Assembly (NCBI GenBank): GCA_031256445.1
Contig: JAIRQN010000013.1
Coordinates: 1-44,432, forward strand
Direction: 5' to 3'
Length of the DNA stretch: 44,432 bases
Origin: Treponema sp.
GTDB taxonomy: Bacteria; Spirochaetota; Spirochaetia; Treponematales; Breznakiellaceae
The notes under the pieces were generated by a model, which made no database searches, was not told where the DNA came from, and worked only from the letters and a program-made list of their open reading frames with translations. The translations under genes and the position numbers were made by a program. This document shows, piece by piece, positions 1 to 8,910 of the stretch. The first letter of the stretch is position 1. Each line of letters opens with the position of its first letter.

Positions 1-66
1 AGCGGGTTATGACTTATCGCTACCCGCTTGAATAATTACGCTGGCCCTGCTTAATATTTTCAGCCC

Positions 67-96
67 TTGCGCTGAATTTTTGTAGTATGTTATAAT
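67..96 (+). promoter_or_regulatory. Sigma70-type promoter of the first sugar ABC operon
   Basis: TTGCGC (67-72) and a perfect TATAAT (91-96) are separated by 18 bp. Transcription would start near 103, giving a short leader. A strong GGAGGA Shine-Dalgarno site lies at 115-120, six bases before the ATG at 126. The boxes are visible; promoter activity is inferred. Confidence 0.6.
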
Positions 97-125
97 AAAT
101 AAATTTTATTTTTTGGAGGATTTTT

Positions 126-1241
126 ATGAAAAGACTTACAGCAGTTCTTTTGGTTCTGTTTGTAGCCCTTTCCCTCTTTGCCGAGGGAGGACAACAAAGA
201 GCCGGCGGCAAGACCGTAATCGGTATCGCGATGCCAGAAACCCACGTAGAGCGCTGGGTAAAAGACGGCAATCAGCTTAAAGCCGAAGCTGAAAAACGCG
301 GTTACACCGGATTGGTTCAGTGGGCAAACGCGGATCAGCCCACACAGAATCAGCAGATTGCCGGATTCCTGACACAGGGAGCGAAAGCCCTGATCGTTGG
401 CAACATCAATGACGGTGTTGTATCGGCAGTTGCTGACGCTAATCGTGAAAAAGCGCTTATCGTCGCTTACGACCGCATTATTCAGGGTACGCATGATTAC
501 GGCTATTTTATTACTTTTAATAACTACAAAGTCGGAACACTTCAGGGTCAGAGCATTGTAGCCGGATTGAATTTGGATGCGGCCACAACAGCGGCTCCGA
601 AGCACATTACACTGTTTGCCGGTTCCCCGACAGACGCGAACGCCAACTTCTTCTTCCAGGGCGCAATGGATGTGCTCCTTCCTTACATCAATAAAGGCGT
701 ATTGTCAGTAGTCGGCCCCTTCCCCAAACATTACTCAGAACCCGCTTTTGCCCAGATTGCCACAGAAAACTGGCAGGCTCCCATCGCCAAAGCGCGCATG
801 GAAGCTCTCCTGGTCGGCGATGCCCGCAATGTAACATTGGACGCAGTACTTGCTCCCAATGACACGCTTGCCCGCGCCATCCTGGAAGCATGCAAAGCCG
901 ATTCAAAATATCAGGCAAAACTTCCCGTAACTTCCGGACAGGACGCTGAATTCGATTCCGCCGTGTCAATCAAGAACGGCGAGCAGTACAGCACAGTATT
1001 CAAAGACACAGCCAAATTGGCCGAAGCCGCAATAATCCTTGCGGATCAGCTTCTTAAAGGACAGGCTGTAAATGTACCCGGCACAGTTATCGCTGACGGC
1101 GATCTTAAACAGATCGGTTTTACCGGCACCGGATATGTAACAACACTTCTTTTGGATCCAATTCTGGTTACAAAAGACAATATTCAGGTTCCTGTAACCG
1201 CCGGTTTCTATACCGACGCGCAGGCCGCCCAGTTGAAGTAG
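126..1241 (+). CDS. chvE: ChvE/XylF-type periplasmic monosaccharide-binding protein of an ABC transporter
   Basis: This is the solute-binding subunit that delivers a monosaccharide to the permease encoded downstream. Residues 1-19 form a signal peptide ending in LFA, with no lipobox cysteine, so a soluble periplasmic protein is expected rather than a lipoprotein. The mature protein starts with a GIAMP strand and the ERWVKDG, AYDR and FNNYKVG motifs that typify the ChvE/XylF branch of the periplasmic binding protein type I superfamily. At 371 aa it is close to the size of ChvE. The start is fixed by GGAGGA six bases upstream. It opens the operon with an ATPase and a permease, with a hairpin before the ATPase gene. 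The exact sugar (xylose, arabinose, glucose or galactose) cannot be read from the sequence. Confidence 0.92.
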   Translation: MKRLTAVLLVLFVALSLFAEGGQQRAGGKTVIGIAMPETHVERWVKDGNQLKAEAEKRGYTGLVQWANADQPTQNQQIAGFLTQGAKALIVGNINDGVVSAVADANREKALIVAYDRIIQGTHDYGYFITFNNYKVGTLQGQSIVAGLNLDAATTAAPKHITLFAGSPTDANANFFFQGAMDVLLPYINKGVLSVVGPFPKHYSEPAFAQIATENWQAPIAKARMEALLVGDARNVTLDAVLAPNDTLARAILEACKADSKYQAKLPVTSGQDAEFDSAVSIKNGEQYSTVFKDTAKLAEAAIILADQLLKGQAVNVPGTVIADGDLKQIGFTGTGYVTTLLLDPILVTKDNIQVPVTAGFYTDAQAAQLK

Positions 1242-1248
1242 TTTTTTT

Positions 1249-1312
1249 GGAACAGAAGGCAGTGTCCGTGAAGTAACCAACTTCCCGGACAGCCCCTTCT
1301 GTCCTTTTTTTT
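1249..1312 (+). terminator. Intercistronic hairpin and T-run carrying a dispersed repeat
   Basis: An outer stem (1249-1259 with 1295-1304) encloses an inner stem (GTCCG 1264-1268 with CGGAC 1286-1290, extended by GAAGT and ACTTC) and is followed by eight T at 1305-1312. It lies between the binding-protein and ATPase genes. Partial termination or 3' end protection here would make more binding protein than transporter. The inner part (1264-1296), read in reverse, matches 30 of 33 bases of the hairpin at 35659-35691. Confidence 0.7.
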
Positions 1313-1321
1313 GAGGGCCCC

Positions 1322-2845
1322 ATGAGCGAATACATTCTTGAAATAGAGAACCTAACAAAAGAGTTTCCAGGAGTCAGGGCCCTTGAAAATGTCAGTTTAA
1401 AAGTAAAAAAAGGTGAGATTCATTCCCTGTGCGGAGAAAACGGCGCGGGCAAGTCCACGCTTATGAGCTGCATCTCCGGCGTTTACCCCAATGGAAGTTA
1501 CGAAGGCAGGGTTTCGTATAACGGACATGAAACAAAATATCACAGCGTAAAAGACAGCGAAAAAGAAGGGCTTGCAATCATTCATCAGGAACTTGCTCTC
1601 AGCCCGTATTTATCAATATATGAAAATATTTTCCTGGGCCATATGGACACCAGGTTTGGAATTATAAACTGGAACAAATATTTAAAAGAATCAAGAGAAT
1701 TTTTAAAAACGGTAGGTTTAAATGAACCGCCCGAAACTGTCGTAAGCAAGCTGGGCGTAGGAAAGCAGCAGCTGGTTGAAATTGCGCGCGCGCTTTCCAA
1801 AAAAACAGAGCTCTTGATACTGGACGAGCCCACTTCTTCATTAAACGACGATGAAAGCGAAAAACTTCTTAATTTAATGCTGGAGTTAAAAAAACAGGGG
1901 ATTACCCTTGTGATGATTTCGCATAAATTAAACGAGGTTTTAAAGGTAGCGGATACTGTGACTATTCTTCGCGACGGCAAATCCATCAGCACTTATGATG
2001 TTAAAGCGGATAACCTGACGGAAGAAATAATCATTAAAGATATGGTAGGCCGCATTTTAACTCATCGTTTCCCGGAGAGAAAGTCAACCCCGGGTGAAGT
2101 TATCATGGAAGTTAAAAACTGGACTGTATATCATCCTGATTATCATAATATAAAAGTAGTGGATAATGCGTCATTTTTCCTGCGAAAAGGCGAAATTCTG
2201 GCATTCTGCGGCCCAATGGGAGCGGGACGAACGGAATTAATGATGAGCCTGTTCGGCAGATCATTCGGGTTTCGCAGCGAAGGCGAATTATTCATTAACG
2301 GGAAGAAGTATATTCTTAACAGCCCCCGCGCCGCGATCAATTCCGGGCTTGGGTATATTTCTGAAGATCGCAAGAGCCTTGGGCTTATTTTAATTCAGGA
2401 TATAAAGACAAACATTAGTCATTCCAGCCTTAATAAAATTTCAAAATTCGGGGTTATTAATAACCAGAAAGAGATTAAGGAAGCCGAGCGTTACCGCAAA
2501 GACCTTAATATCAGAACGCCGTCAATTAATCAGTATGTGCGCAACCTCTCGGGCGGCAATCAGCAGAAAGTTGTTGTCAGCAAGGCTTTAATGGCGGATC
2601 CCAATATTTTTATTGTTGATGAGCCGACAAGGGGTATAGATGTCGGCGCCAAAACGGAAATTTACGGAATTATGAACGACATAATAACATCCGGAAAGAG
2701 CGTTATAATGGTCAGCTCCGAGCTTCCCGAGGCGATTGGAATGGCGGACCGGATTTATGTTATGAACGAAGGATTAATTAAAGGGGTGCTTTCCAAAGAA
2801 GAAGCGACCCAGGAAAAAATTATGCACATGGCGCTTGTGGGATAG
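1322..2845 (+). CDS. gguA: Sugar ABC transporter ATPase with two nucleotide-binding domains (GguA/XylG/MglA family)
   Basis: This cytoplasmic ATPase energises monosaccharide import. At 507 aa it has the usual length for carbohydrate-uptake type 2 ATPases, in which two ABC domains are fused. The N-terminal domain has Walker A GENGAGKST (about residues 38-46) and Walker B LLILDEPTSS, but a divergent signature (KLGVGKQQ). The C-terminal domain has a degenerate Walker A (GPMGAGRTE), a canonical LSGGNQQK signature and Walker B IFIVDEPTRG, the asymmetry normal for this family. The ATG at 1322 has GAGGG at 1313-1317. It lies 80 bp after the binding-protein gene, with a hairpin between, and 39 bp before the permease gene. 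Confidence 0.94.
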   Translation: MSEYILEIENLTKEFPGVRALENVSLKVKKGEIHSLCGENGAGKSTLMSCISGVYPNGSYEGRVSYNGHETKYHSVKDSEKEGLAIIHQELALSPYLSIYENIFLGHMDTRFGIINWNKYLKESREFLKTVGLNEPPETVVSKLGVGKQQLVEIARALSKKTELLILDEPTSSLNDDESEKLLNLMLELKKQGITLVMISHKLNEVLKVADTVTILRDGKSISTYDVKADNLTEEIIIKDMVGRILTHRFPERKSTPGEVIMEVKNWTVYHPDYHNIKVVDNASFFLRKGEILAFCGPMGAGRTELMMSLFGRSFGFRSEGELFINGKKYILNSPRAAINSGLGYISEDRKSLGLILIQDIKTNISHSSLNKISKFGVINNQKEIKEAERYRKDLNIRTPSINQYVRNLSGGNQQKVVVSKALMADPNIFIVDEPTRGIDVGAKTEIYGIMNDIITSGKSVIMVSSELPEAIGMADRIYVMNEGLIKGVLSKEEATQEKIMHMALVG

Positions 2846-2884
2846 CCAAATCAATATAAATACTGACGTAATTTAGGAGTCTAT

Positions 2885-4081
2885 ATGAGCAATAAGGCAA
2901 TTCATACTTCTGATGTTAAAACACTTGTAAAAAACAACATCAGAAATTATTCAATGTTTTTAATGCTGGTTTTGATTATGTTAATCTTTGCTGTGATTAC
3001 AAACGGGATTAACTTTAACCCGCGGAATTTTGTCAATATTTTCTTTCAAAATAGTTATGTGCTAATCCTTGCGGTCGGCATGGTAATGATAATAATTACG
3101 CAGAATATTGATCTTTCAGTCGGCTCTGTCTGCGCTTTTGTCGGCGCGTTAAGCGCAATGCTGTACAATACAGGCATAGGAATGCCGGCTACTGTAATAA
3201 TTTCGATTTTGATCGGCGTGGTAATCGGCGGATATCAGGGGGTGTGGGTCGCTTTCGGAAAAATGCCGTCGTTTATCGTAACGCTTTCCGGAATGCTGCT
3301 TTTCCGGGGCCTTACATACATTGTAACAAAAATAAGTCCTGTCAGTCTTAAGGACATAGGTTATTCGCTTTTCGCGACCGGTATTCTTGACGAGGTATTA
3401 AAAACCAGCAGAATAGGTCCGTATTTCCCAATGTCATTTGTAATCGCCATAATATTATTGGCGGCTTTCTATGTATATGAATTCTTTGGACGCAGAAAAA
3501 TGATCGCCAATGAATTTGAAGTATCGCCTTTACCGTTATTTATTACCAAACTGGTTTTAATCAGCGTCCTGACATTCGGCCTTGCCGATCGTTTTGCCCG
3601 TTCAAGGGGACTTCCCATCGTGGTGCTGGTATTGGGCGTAACAATTTTTCTTTTCCACTTTATTTTAAAGAACACGGTTCTTGGCAGATACATTTACGCG
3701 GTTGGCGGAAATCCCCGTTCCGCGAAACTTTCCGGCATCAACTCGGAAATGGTCACATTCATTGTGTTCCTTTTCATGGGCGGGCTTACGGGTCTTGCCG
3801 CGGTAGTCAGCACCGGTTACATGAACAGCGCCCTGCCGCAGGCGGGAAACCTTTTTGAGCTTGATACAATCGCGGCGTGTTACATCGGGGGCGTTTCAGC
3901 CGGAGGCGGTATCGGCACTGTAATCGGCGTTATAGTCGGCGGTCTTGTAATGGCGGCGATAAATAACGGCATGGTTCTGATGAACCTTGGCACCCATTAT
4001 CAGTACGTTGTAAAAGCTCTGGTTCTTGTATTGGCCGTTTTCTACGATGTGTACACCCGCCGTAAAGCCGGTTTAGGTTGA
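2885..4081 (+). CDS. gguB: Sugar ABC transporter permease (GguB/XylH family)
   Basis: This integral membrane subunit forms the translocation path of the first sugar transporter. Its 398 aa contain about ten hydrophobic segments. It has the family motifs VGMVMIIITQNIDLSVGS near residue 65, GRYIYAVGGNPRSAKLSGI, and the glycine-rich GGVSAGGGIGTVIG stretch near the C-terminus. The length matches the longer XylH/GguB branch rather than the roughly 340-aa MglC branch. AGGAG at 2875-2879 supports the ATG at 2885. It is the last gene of the operon and is followed seven bases later by a terminator hairpin. Confidence 0.93.
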   Translation: MSNKAIHTSDVKTLVKNNIRNYSMFLMLVLIMLIFAVITNGINFNPRNFVNIFFQNSYVLILAVGMVMIIITQNIDLSVGSVCAFVGALSAMLYNTGIGMPATVIISILIGVVIGGYQGVWVAFGKMPSFIVTLSGMLLFRGLTYIVTKISPVSLKDIGYSLFATGILDEVLKTSRIGPYFPMSFVIAIILLAAFYVYEFFGRRKMIANEFEVSPLPLFITKLVLISVLTFGLADRFARSRGLPIVVLVLGVTIFLFHFILKNTVLGRYIYAVGGNPRSAKLSGINSEMVTFIVFLFMGGLTGLAAVVSTGYMNSALPQAGNLFELDTIAACYIGGVSAGGGIGTVIGVIVGGLVMAAINNGMVLMNLGTHYQYVVKALVLVLAVFYDVYTRRKAGLG

Positions 4082-4087
4082 TTGTTC

Positions 4088-4108
4088 AGAAAACAGCGTT
4101 TTCTTTTT
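4088..4108 (+). terminator. Rho-independent terminator of the first sugar operon
   Basis: A seven-base stem, AGAAAAC (4088-4094) with GTTTTCT (4098-4104), has a three-base loop and ends in five T (4104-4108). It lies between the permease stop codon and the promoter of the second sugar operon. Confidence 0.6.
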
Positions 4109-4128
4109 GGGCAAGCATTAAAAATTTC

Positions 4129-4157
4129 TTTACTTCCGCATTTTTCTGTTGTATAAT
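4129..4157 (+). promoter_or_regulatory. Promoter of the mgl operon
   Basis: TTTACT (4129-4134), a 17-bp spacer and a perfect TATAAT (4152-4157) precede an AGGAGG Shine-Dalgarno site at 4175-4180 and the mglB ATG at 4190. This suggests that the second transporter is transcribed independently of the first. Confidence 0.6.
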
Positions 4158-4189
4158 AGCTTATATTATTTACCAGGAGGATTTTTTTT

Positions 4190-5197
4190 ATGAAAAAGAG
4201 CATTATGTTTGTTCTTATCTTTGTGTTGCTTGGCGCTATGGCATTTGCCGGCGGAGGCAGGGACAAAGCCGGCGGATTACCCACCATTGGAGCTGCCATC
4301 TACAAGTTTGATGACACTTTCATGTCTTACATGAGGAACACCATTGAAGAACTCGCAAAGGGCAAGGCCGATTTAACAATGGTCGATTCACAGAATGCCC
4401 AGCCTACGCAGAATGATCAGGTAGATCAGTTCATCACCAAAAAGATGAAATCAATCGCCATTAACCCGGTAGACAGGACCGCGGCGGGAACCATTATTGA
4501 CAAGGCAAAAGCCGGAAATGTGCCTGTTGTATTCTTCAACAGAGAGCCGTTTGCCGAGGACATGGGAAAATGGGACAAGGTTTTTTATGTCGGCGCCAAA
4601 GCGGAAGAATCCGGCACAATGCAGGGTGAAATCGCCGCCGAATGGTGGAAAGCGAACCCGTCTGCCGATAAAAACGGTGATGGCGTTCTTCAGTACATCA
4701 TGCTGAAAGGCGAACCGGGCCATCAGGACGCGGAACTCAGGACTGAATTTTCCATTAAAGCGGTAACCGCCGCAGGAATTAAAGTAGAACTGCTTGCGGA
4801 AGATACCGCGATGTGGGACAGACCCAGAGCTGTAGAAAAAATGGACGCTTTCTGGGCCCGCTTCGGCGATCAGATTGAAATGGTTTTCTGCAACAATGAC
4901 GACATGGCATTAGGCGCAATTGAAGCGCTGAGGAAAGCCGGTTTCTTCTCCGGCGGCAAATATCTGCCGGTAGTCGGCGTTGACGCGACAGCTCCCGCGC
5001 TTCAGGCATTGTCAGAGGGCACGCTGCTTGGCACAGTATTGAATGACGCCAAAAATCAGGGTAAAGCCACATTTGATATTGCGTTTGCTCTTGCAACCGG
5101 CGCAAGTCCGACTACCACAGCGGGCAAGATGGACGGCAAATATGTATGGGTTCCCTACCAGAAAGTAACAAGGGATAATTTCAAAAATTTCCAGTAA
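4190..5197 (+). CDS. mglB: MglB-type galactose/glucose-binding protein
   Basis: This is the periplasmic binding subunit of a methyl-galactoside/glucose ABC importer. Residues 1-20 are a signal peptide ending AFA, with no lipobox. The mature part (about 315 aa) matches the enteric glucose/galactose-binding protein in its ligand contacts: FNREP (N117), GHQDAELR (H178, D180, R184), W209, the NNDD motif (235-238) and GVD (D265). A calcium-binding-type loop, DKNGDG, is at 160-165. Conservation of the whole pocket makes glucose or galactose the likely ligand; Treponema pallidum uses an MglB homologue for glucose. AGGAGG upstream fixes the start. It is followed by two hairpins and then the mglA ATPase gene. 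Confidence 0.95.
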   Translation: MKKSIMFVLIFVLLGAMAFAGGGRDKAGGLPTIGAAIYKFDDTFMSYMRNTIEELAKGKADLTMVDSQNAQPTQNDQVDQFITKKMKSIAINPVDRTAAGTIIDKAKAGNVPVVFFNREPFAEDMGKWDKVFYVGAKAEESGTMQGEIAAEWWKANPSADKNGDGVLQYIMLKGEPGHQDAELRTEFSIKAVTAAGIKVELLAEDTAMWDRPRAVEKMDAFWARFGDQIEMVFCNNDDMALGAIEALRKAGFFSGGKYLPVVGVDATAPALQALSEGTLLGTVLNDAKNQGKATFDIAFALATGASPTTTAGKMDGKYVWVPYQKVTRDNFKNFQ

Positions 5198-5211
5198 CAG
5201 AATTGTTAGAG

Positions 5212-5294
5212 AACGCAAATCCTGGGTTTGACCTTAGGGTTTGCGTTGCTCGCGGACAGGCCATGAAGGCGCAGAGCCGGGTTTTTCTCCCGGC
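5212..5294 (+). terminator. Two consecutive hairpins between mglB and mglA
   Basis: The first hairpin pairs AACGCAAA (5212-5219) with TTTGCGTT (5240-5247). The second pairs GCCGGG (5276-5281) with CCCGGC (5289-5294) across a T-rich loop and is followed by T-rich sequence. As in many binding-protein operons, such structures probably stabilise the mglB message and reduce read-through into the ATPase and permease genes. Confidence 0.5.
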
Positions 5295-5335
5295 GCGCTT
5301 TTATGGTTTTTTATTAAGCAGGTAATGAGATTAAT

Positions 5336-6874
5336 GTGAGCGGCGAATATATTCTTCAGATAAAAGATATTTCAAAATCATTCCCGGGCGTTCACGCTCT
5401 TAAAAATGTATCCATAGATGTGCGCGCCGGTACGGTTCATGCCCTGATGGGAGAAAACGGCGCGGGTAAATCCACCCTGATGAAATGCCTCTTTGGCATT
5501 TACGATCCCGACTCAGGGGAGATTAGCCTGAATGGTAAAAATGTCCGGTTTACGGATTCCAGGCAGGCTCTTAACGCGGGAATTTCAATGATACATCAGG
5601 AACTGTATCCAATTCGTCTGCGTCCTGTAATGGAAAATCTCTGGTTAGGACGTTTCCCTATGCGTTCAATCGGACCTTTAAAATTTATTGATCATAAAAA
5701 AATGTACGAAGACTCCCTTGCCTTGTTTAAAGACCTTAATATGGACATTAATCCGCATACATGGGTCAGGGATCTCTCCGCGTCTAAAATTCAATCCCTG
5801 GAAATAGCCAAAGCGGTATCCAACAGAGCCAAGGTTATTATCATGGATGAACCTACTTCTTCACTTACGGAAAACGAGGTTCATCAGTTGTTTGCAATTA
5901 TCCGGCGGCTTCGCGGCGAAGGCGTCGCCGTAATATATATTTCTCATAAGATTGAGGAAATACTCGCCATCTCTGACGAGGTTTCCATAATGCGCGATGG
6001 CAGGCATATCGGCACTTACGCGGCAAAAGAGTTAAACACAGATCAGATAATCAAATATATGGTTGGGCGCGATCTGTCTCATCGTTTTCCGCCAAAAGAC
6101 AATGTACCCGGCGAAATGGTAATGGAAGTAAAGAATTTTTCTTCCGCTTTGCCCCGCTCTTTTAAAAACATAGGTTTTACTTTGAGGCGCGGAGAAATTC
6201 TGGGTATCGGCGGTCTTGTCGGGGCGCAAAGGACAGAGCTTGTTGAATCGATCTTCGGGCTTCGCCCTGTTGAAAGCGGGCAGATTATTATCAATGGCAA
6301 AGAAGTGCAGGTAAAAAACTCCAGACAGGCGATAACCAGGAAGCTGGCGCTTGTTACGGAAGAAAGGCGCGCTACCGGGATTATTCCCATGCGTTCAATT
6401 AAGGATAATATGCTGCTTGCGAATATCCGCCGTTATGTCAGGTTCTTTGGGCTTATCAGCGAAAAAAAAGGCGAGGCTGATACAACGGAAAAAATTAAAG
6501 CGCTGAACATCAAAACGCCTTCCAGCAAAACTCTTATACGGGATCTTTCCGGCGGCAATCAGCAGAAAGTTCTATTTGCCCGCTGGCTTTTAACAGAGCC
6601 GGACATTTTAATTCTGGACGAACCCACAAGAGGAATTGATGTCGGCGCTAAATATGAAATCTACAGTATTATAATAAACCTTGCCAAAGAGGGGAAAAGT
6701 ATAATTATGATTTCTTCGGAAATGCCCGAACTTCTGGGAATTTCCGACCGTATTATGGTAATGTGCGAAGGAAGAGTAACAGGTTTCCTGGAGGGAAAAA
6801 CCGCGACACAGGAAGATATTATGCGGTTGGCTGCGCAGTTTGAAAAGCAAAGCGCGGAACGAGTTTCGGCATAA
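5336..6874 (+). CDS. mglA: MglA-type sugar ABC transporter ATPase with two nucleotide-binding domains
   Basis: This ATPase powers the Mgl importer. It has 512 aa and two fused ABC domains: Walker A GENGAGKST near residue 40 with Walker B VIIMDEPTSS, and a degenerate second Walker A (GGLVGAQRTE) with a canonical LSGGNQQK signature and ILILDEPTRG Walker B. The N-terminal signature is degenerate (LSASKIQ), as is usual in the MglA family. Translation starts at GTG (5336). An ATG two bases earlier is out of frame and hits a stop at once. No strong Shine-Dalgarno site is visible, so translation may be weak relative to mglB. The permease gene follows after nine bases. Confidence 0.94.
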   Translation: MSGEYILQIKDISKSFPGVHALKNVSIDVRAGTVHALMGENGAGKSTLMKCLFGIYDPDSGEISLNGKNVRFTDSRQALNAGISMIHQELYPIRLRPVMENLWLGRFPMRSIGPLKFIDHKKMYEDSLALFKDLNMDINPHTWVRDLSASKIQSLEIAKAVSNRAKVIIMDEPTSSLTENEVHQLFAIIRRLRGEGVAVIYISHKIEEILAISDEVSIMRDGRHIGTYAAKELNTDQIIKYMVGRDLSHRFPPKDNVPGEMVMEVKNFSSALPRSFKNIGFTLRRGEILGIGGLVGAQRTELVESIFGLRPVESGQIIINGKEVQVKNSRQAITRKLALVTEERRATGIIPMRSIKDNMLLANIRRYVRFFGLISEKKGEADTTEKIKALNIKTPSSKTLIRDLSGGNQQKVLFARWLLTEPDILILDEPTRGIDVGAKYEIYSIIINLAKEGKSIIMISSEMPELLGISDRIMVMCEGRVTGFLEGKTATQEDIMRLAAQFEKQSAERVSA

Positions 6875-6883
6875 GGGGAGTTT

Positions 6884-7909
6884 ATGATCGGCAAAAAAAT
6901 TACTGTTAAATCAATTCAGGATTTCAGCGTCCAGTACGCGATTTATTTTGTGTTTGTCGCGCTGGTTCTTGTTATAACAATAAAGGAACCTTCGTTCCTG
7001 TCTCTGCATAACTTCAGGAACATTCTTTCCATGTCCGCGACCAGAATAATTTTCGCGATGGGCATGGGCGCTGTTCTTATAACAGGCGGCGTGGATTTGT
7101 CCGCCGGACGCATGGTAGGAATGGCGGCGGTTCTTTCCGCCTCTTTTCTGCAATCCGCTGAATATTCGCGGCGAATGTATCCGGATCTGCCTGTTCTTCC
7201 TTTAATTCTCCCCATTATAATCGCGATGGTTGTATGCGGTTTTTTCGGTTTGATAAACGGCATTGTCATTTCAAAGTTAAAAGTTCCGGCTTTTATAGCG
7301 ACACTCGGCTCGATGGTTGCGGTATACGGCGCGACTTCGCTTTATTTTGACCGGCCTCCTTACGGCGCGCAGCCAATCGGCGGTCTCGACCGCCGCTTTA
7401 CAACCCTTGGAACAGGTTATGTAGGATTTGACGGAGTATATTCAATTCCCTATATCGTTATCATTGCCGCGCTTGTTACATTTATCACATGGATTCTGTT
7501 TAACAAAACAACTTACGGTAAAAATATATACGCCATAGGCGGCAATGCCGATGCCGCCCGGGTTTCAGGAGTGAATGTCGGCCGCACGCTTGTTATTGTT
7601 TACACAATAGCGGGCATTTGCTACGGTCTGGGCGGCAGTCTTGAAGCGGCCCGCACAGGCGGCGCGACCAATAACTACGGCAACGGCTACGAGCTGGACG
7701 CAATTGCCGCCTGCGTTGTCGGCGGCGTTTCCAATCTTGGCGGCATCGGGACAGTGCCGGGAATAGTAATCGGCGTTTTGATTTTTTCCGTTATCAATTA
7801 CGGTTTAACATTTATCAACATGTCGCCCTACTGGCAGCAGATTGTCAAAGGCGCGATCATTATAATCGCGGTAGCTCTGGATATAAGGAAATATCTGGCG
7901 AAACGGTAG
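6884..7909 (+). CDS. mglC: MglC-type sugar ABC transporter permease
   Basis: This is the membrane subunit of the Mgl importer: 341 aa, hydrophobic throughout with about eight to ten membrane segments. Family motifs are MGMGAVLITGGVDLSAG near residue 65, YGKNIYAIGGNADAARVSGV, and GGVSNLGGIGTVPG near the C-terminus. The length matches MglC. A GGGGAG Shine-Dalgarno site overlaps the end of mglA, and the two genes are nine bases apart, so they should be co-translated. It is the last gene of the operon. Confidence 0.95.
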   Translation: MIGKKITVKSIQDFSVQYAIYFVFVALVLVITIKEPSFLSLHNFRNILSMSATRIIFAMGMGAVLITGGVDLSAGRMVGMAAVLSASFLQSAEYSRRMYPDLPVLPLILPIIIAMVVCGFFGLINGIVISKLKVPAFIATLGSMVAVYGATSLYFDRPPYGAQPIGGLDRRFTTLGTGYVGFDGVYSIPYIVIIAALVTFITWILFNKTTYGKNIYAIGGNADAARVSGVNVGRTLVIVYTIAGICYGLGGSLEAARTGGATNNYGNGYELDAIAACVVGGVSNLGGIGTVPGIVIGVLIFSVINYGLTFINMSPYWQQIVKGAIIIIAVALDIRKYLAKR

Positions 7910-7935
7910 AAAACGCCCGGCCATAGGCAGTTTTC
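7909..7935 (+). terminator. Probable terminator hairpin after mglC
   Basis: GAAAAC (7909-7914) pairs with GTTTTC (7930-7935), with an extra GCC/GGC pairing inside. The T-run is short, so efficiency is uncertain. It also separates mglC from the convergent sdpI gene. Confidence 0.45.
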
Positions 7936-7971
7936 GTTTGTTAGGTGATGCGCCTGAGTATTTCCAATATT

Positions 7972-8622
7972 TTATTTTTCTTTTTTATGAAGAATAAATG
8001 AATAAATAATTGGCACAGTTATCATTATTAATAATATTATCAGAATAATTATTACCCCGGCAATATTTTCCAAAGGAAGAAATGCTGTAATAAGAAGAAA
8101 CATTCCGCAGACTATCCATAAAATGCCAGCCAATCTATGCGTTTTATTCCAGTTTTCGCTGTTTTTCAGCGTCCACAATATTTTTATGCCAACAGTATTA
8201 TTTTGCCTGCTTTTGGGCATATAGTTACCGGTGAAAATAAGAATTATACCTGCTAAACCCATTACAATCATTTTTATAGGCACATTTACGTCCAAATTTT
8301 TAAACAAGAATAATGGCATAATAATTAAAGAAAGAAATGGCGCAAACCATACCGCAAAAATTTGCATTGTTTTTGAAATATTTTCCCGTTTGGGATCTTT
8401 ATAAAAAATAAATATATTGGTGACTATATTTACTGCCATAAGAAAAAGAGGCAGGCCGAAAGCGCCAACTGCCTTATGAGCATACCAATTCGGGTTTCCT
8501 TCAAAATTCCATTGCATTACAATTTGTTCCGGTAAATCATTATAAACTGCAATCGACAGGCAAACAGGCAATAAACAGCCAATTGATGTCAGAATCAATA
8601 TTAGTTTTTTATTTTTTTCCAC
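7972..8622 (-). CDS. sdpI: SdpI-family membrane protein (DUF1648 and SdpI domains)
   Basis: This is a 216-aa integral membrane protein with about six hydrophobic segments. The N-terminal part carries the DUF1648 pattern (YNDLPEQIVMQWNFEGNPNWYAHK). The C-terminal part has the SdpI signature (GNYMPKSRQNNTVGIK followed by W..T...W..TH). In Bacillus subtilis, SdpI gives immunity to the SdpC toxin and sequesters the repressor SdpR. The GTG at 8622 is chosen because GGAGG lies ten bases upstream; an ATG at 8670 would lie well inside sdpR and has no such site. The gene overlaps the end of sdpR by 14 bp, so the pair is translationally coupled. No SdpC-like toxin gene is in the window, so the inducing signal is unknown. 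Confidence 0.82.
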   Translation of the reverse strand: MEKNKKLILILTSIGCLLPVCLSIAVYNDLPEQIVMQWNFEGNPNWYAHKAVGAFGLPLFLMAVNIVTNIFIFYKDPKRENISKTMQIFAVWFAPFLSLIIMPLFLFKNLDVNVPIKMIVMGLAGIILIFTGNYMPKSRQNNTVGIKILWTLKNSENWNKTHRLAGILWIVCGMFLLITAFLPLENIAGVIIILIILLIMITVPIIYSFILHKKEK

Positions 8623-8890
8623 TTTTCTTACCTCCGTTGAATTGAGCCAACCACAGCATTGTTTCCTCAAAAACTGTTACATTCAGCTCATAAATGATAA
8701 AATTTTTTTGTCTTGTTTCAAAAACAAGCCCTGCTTTTTTTAATTGTGATAGATGATAAGATATAGTCGCGCCTGTCATATTAAAATGCTGTCCGATATC
8801 CCCCGCCGTCATGCTGCCATTTTTAAGCATAATAAGGATTTCCCGTCTTACAGGGTCTGAAAGCGCCTTAAAAGTCTCCGCAAACCCCAA
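8609..8890 (-). CDS. sdpR: ArsR/SdpR-family winged-helix repressor
   Basis: This small DNA-binding protein (93 aa) has the ArsR-type winged-helix fold: FKALSDPVRREIL in helix 1, a recognition helix in TGATISYHLSQLKKAGLV (about 38-55), and a wing in FETRQKNFIIYEL. No metal-binding cysteines are visible, consistent with SdpR-type rather than metal-sensing repressors. The start is TTG at 8890, supported by AAAGGTGG a few bases upstream. It is co-transcribed with, and overlaps, sdpI. A perfect 18-bp palindrome lies just upstream within the promoter region, strongly suggesting autoregulation. Confidence 0.85.
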   Translation of the reverse strand: MGFAETFKALSDPVRREILIMLKNGSMTAGDIGQHFNMTGATISYHLSQLKKAGLVFETRQKNFIIYELNVTVFEETMLWLAQFNGGKKSGKK

Positions 8891-8910
8891 TTTTTACCAC
8901 CTTTAAAGTA

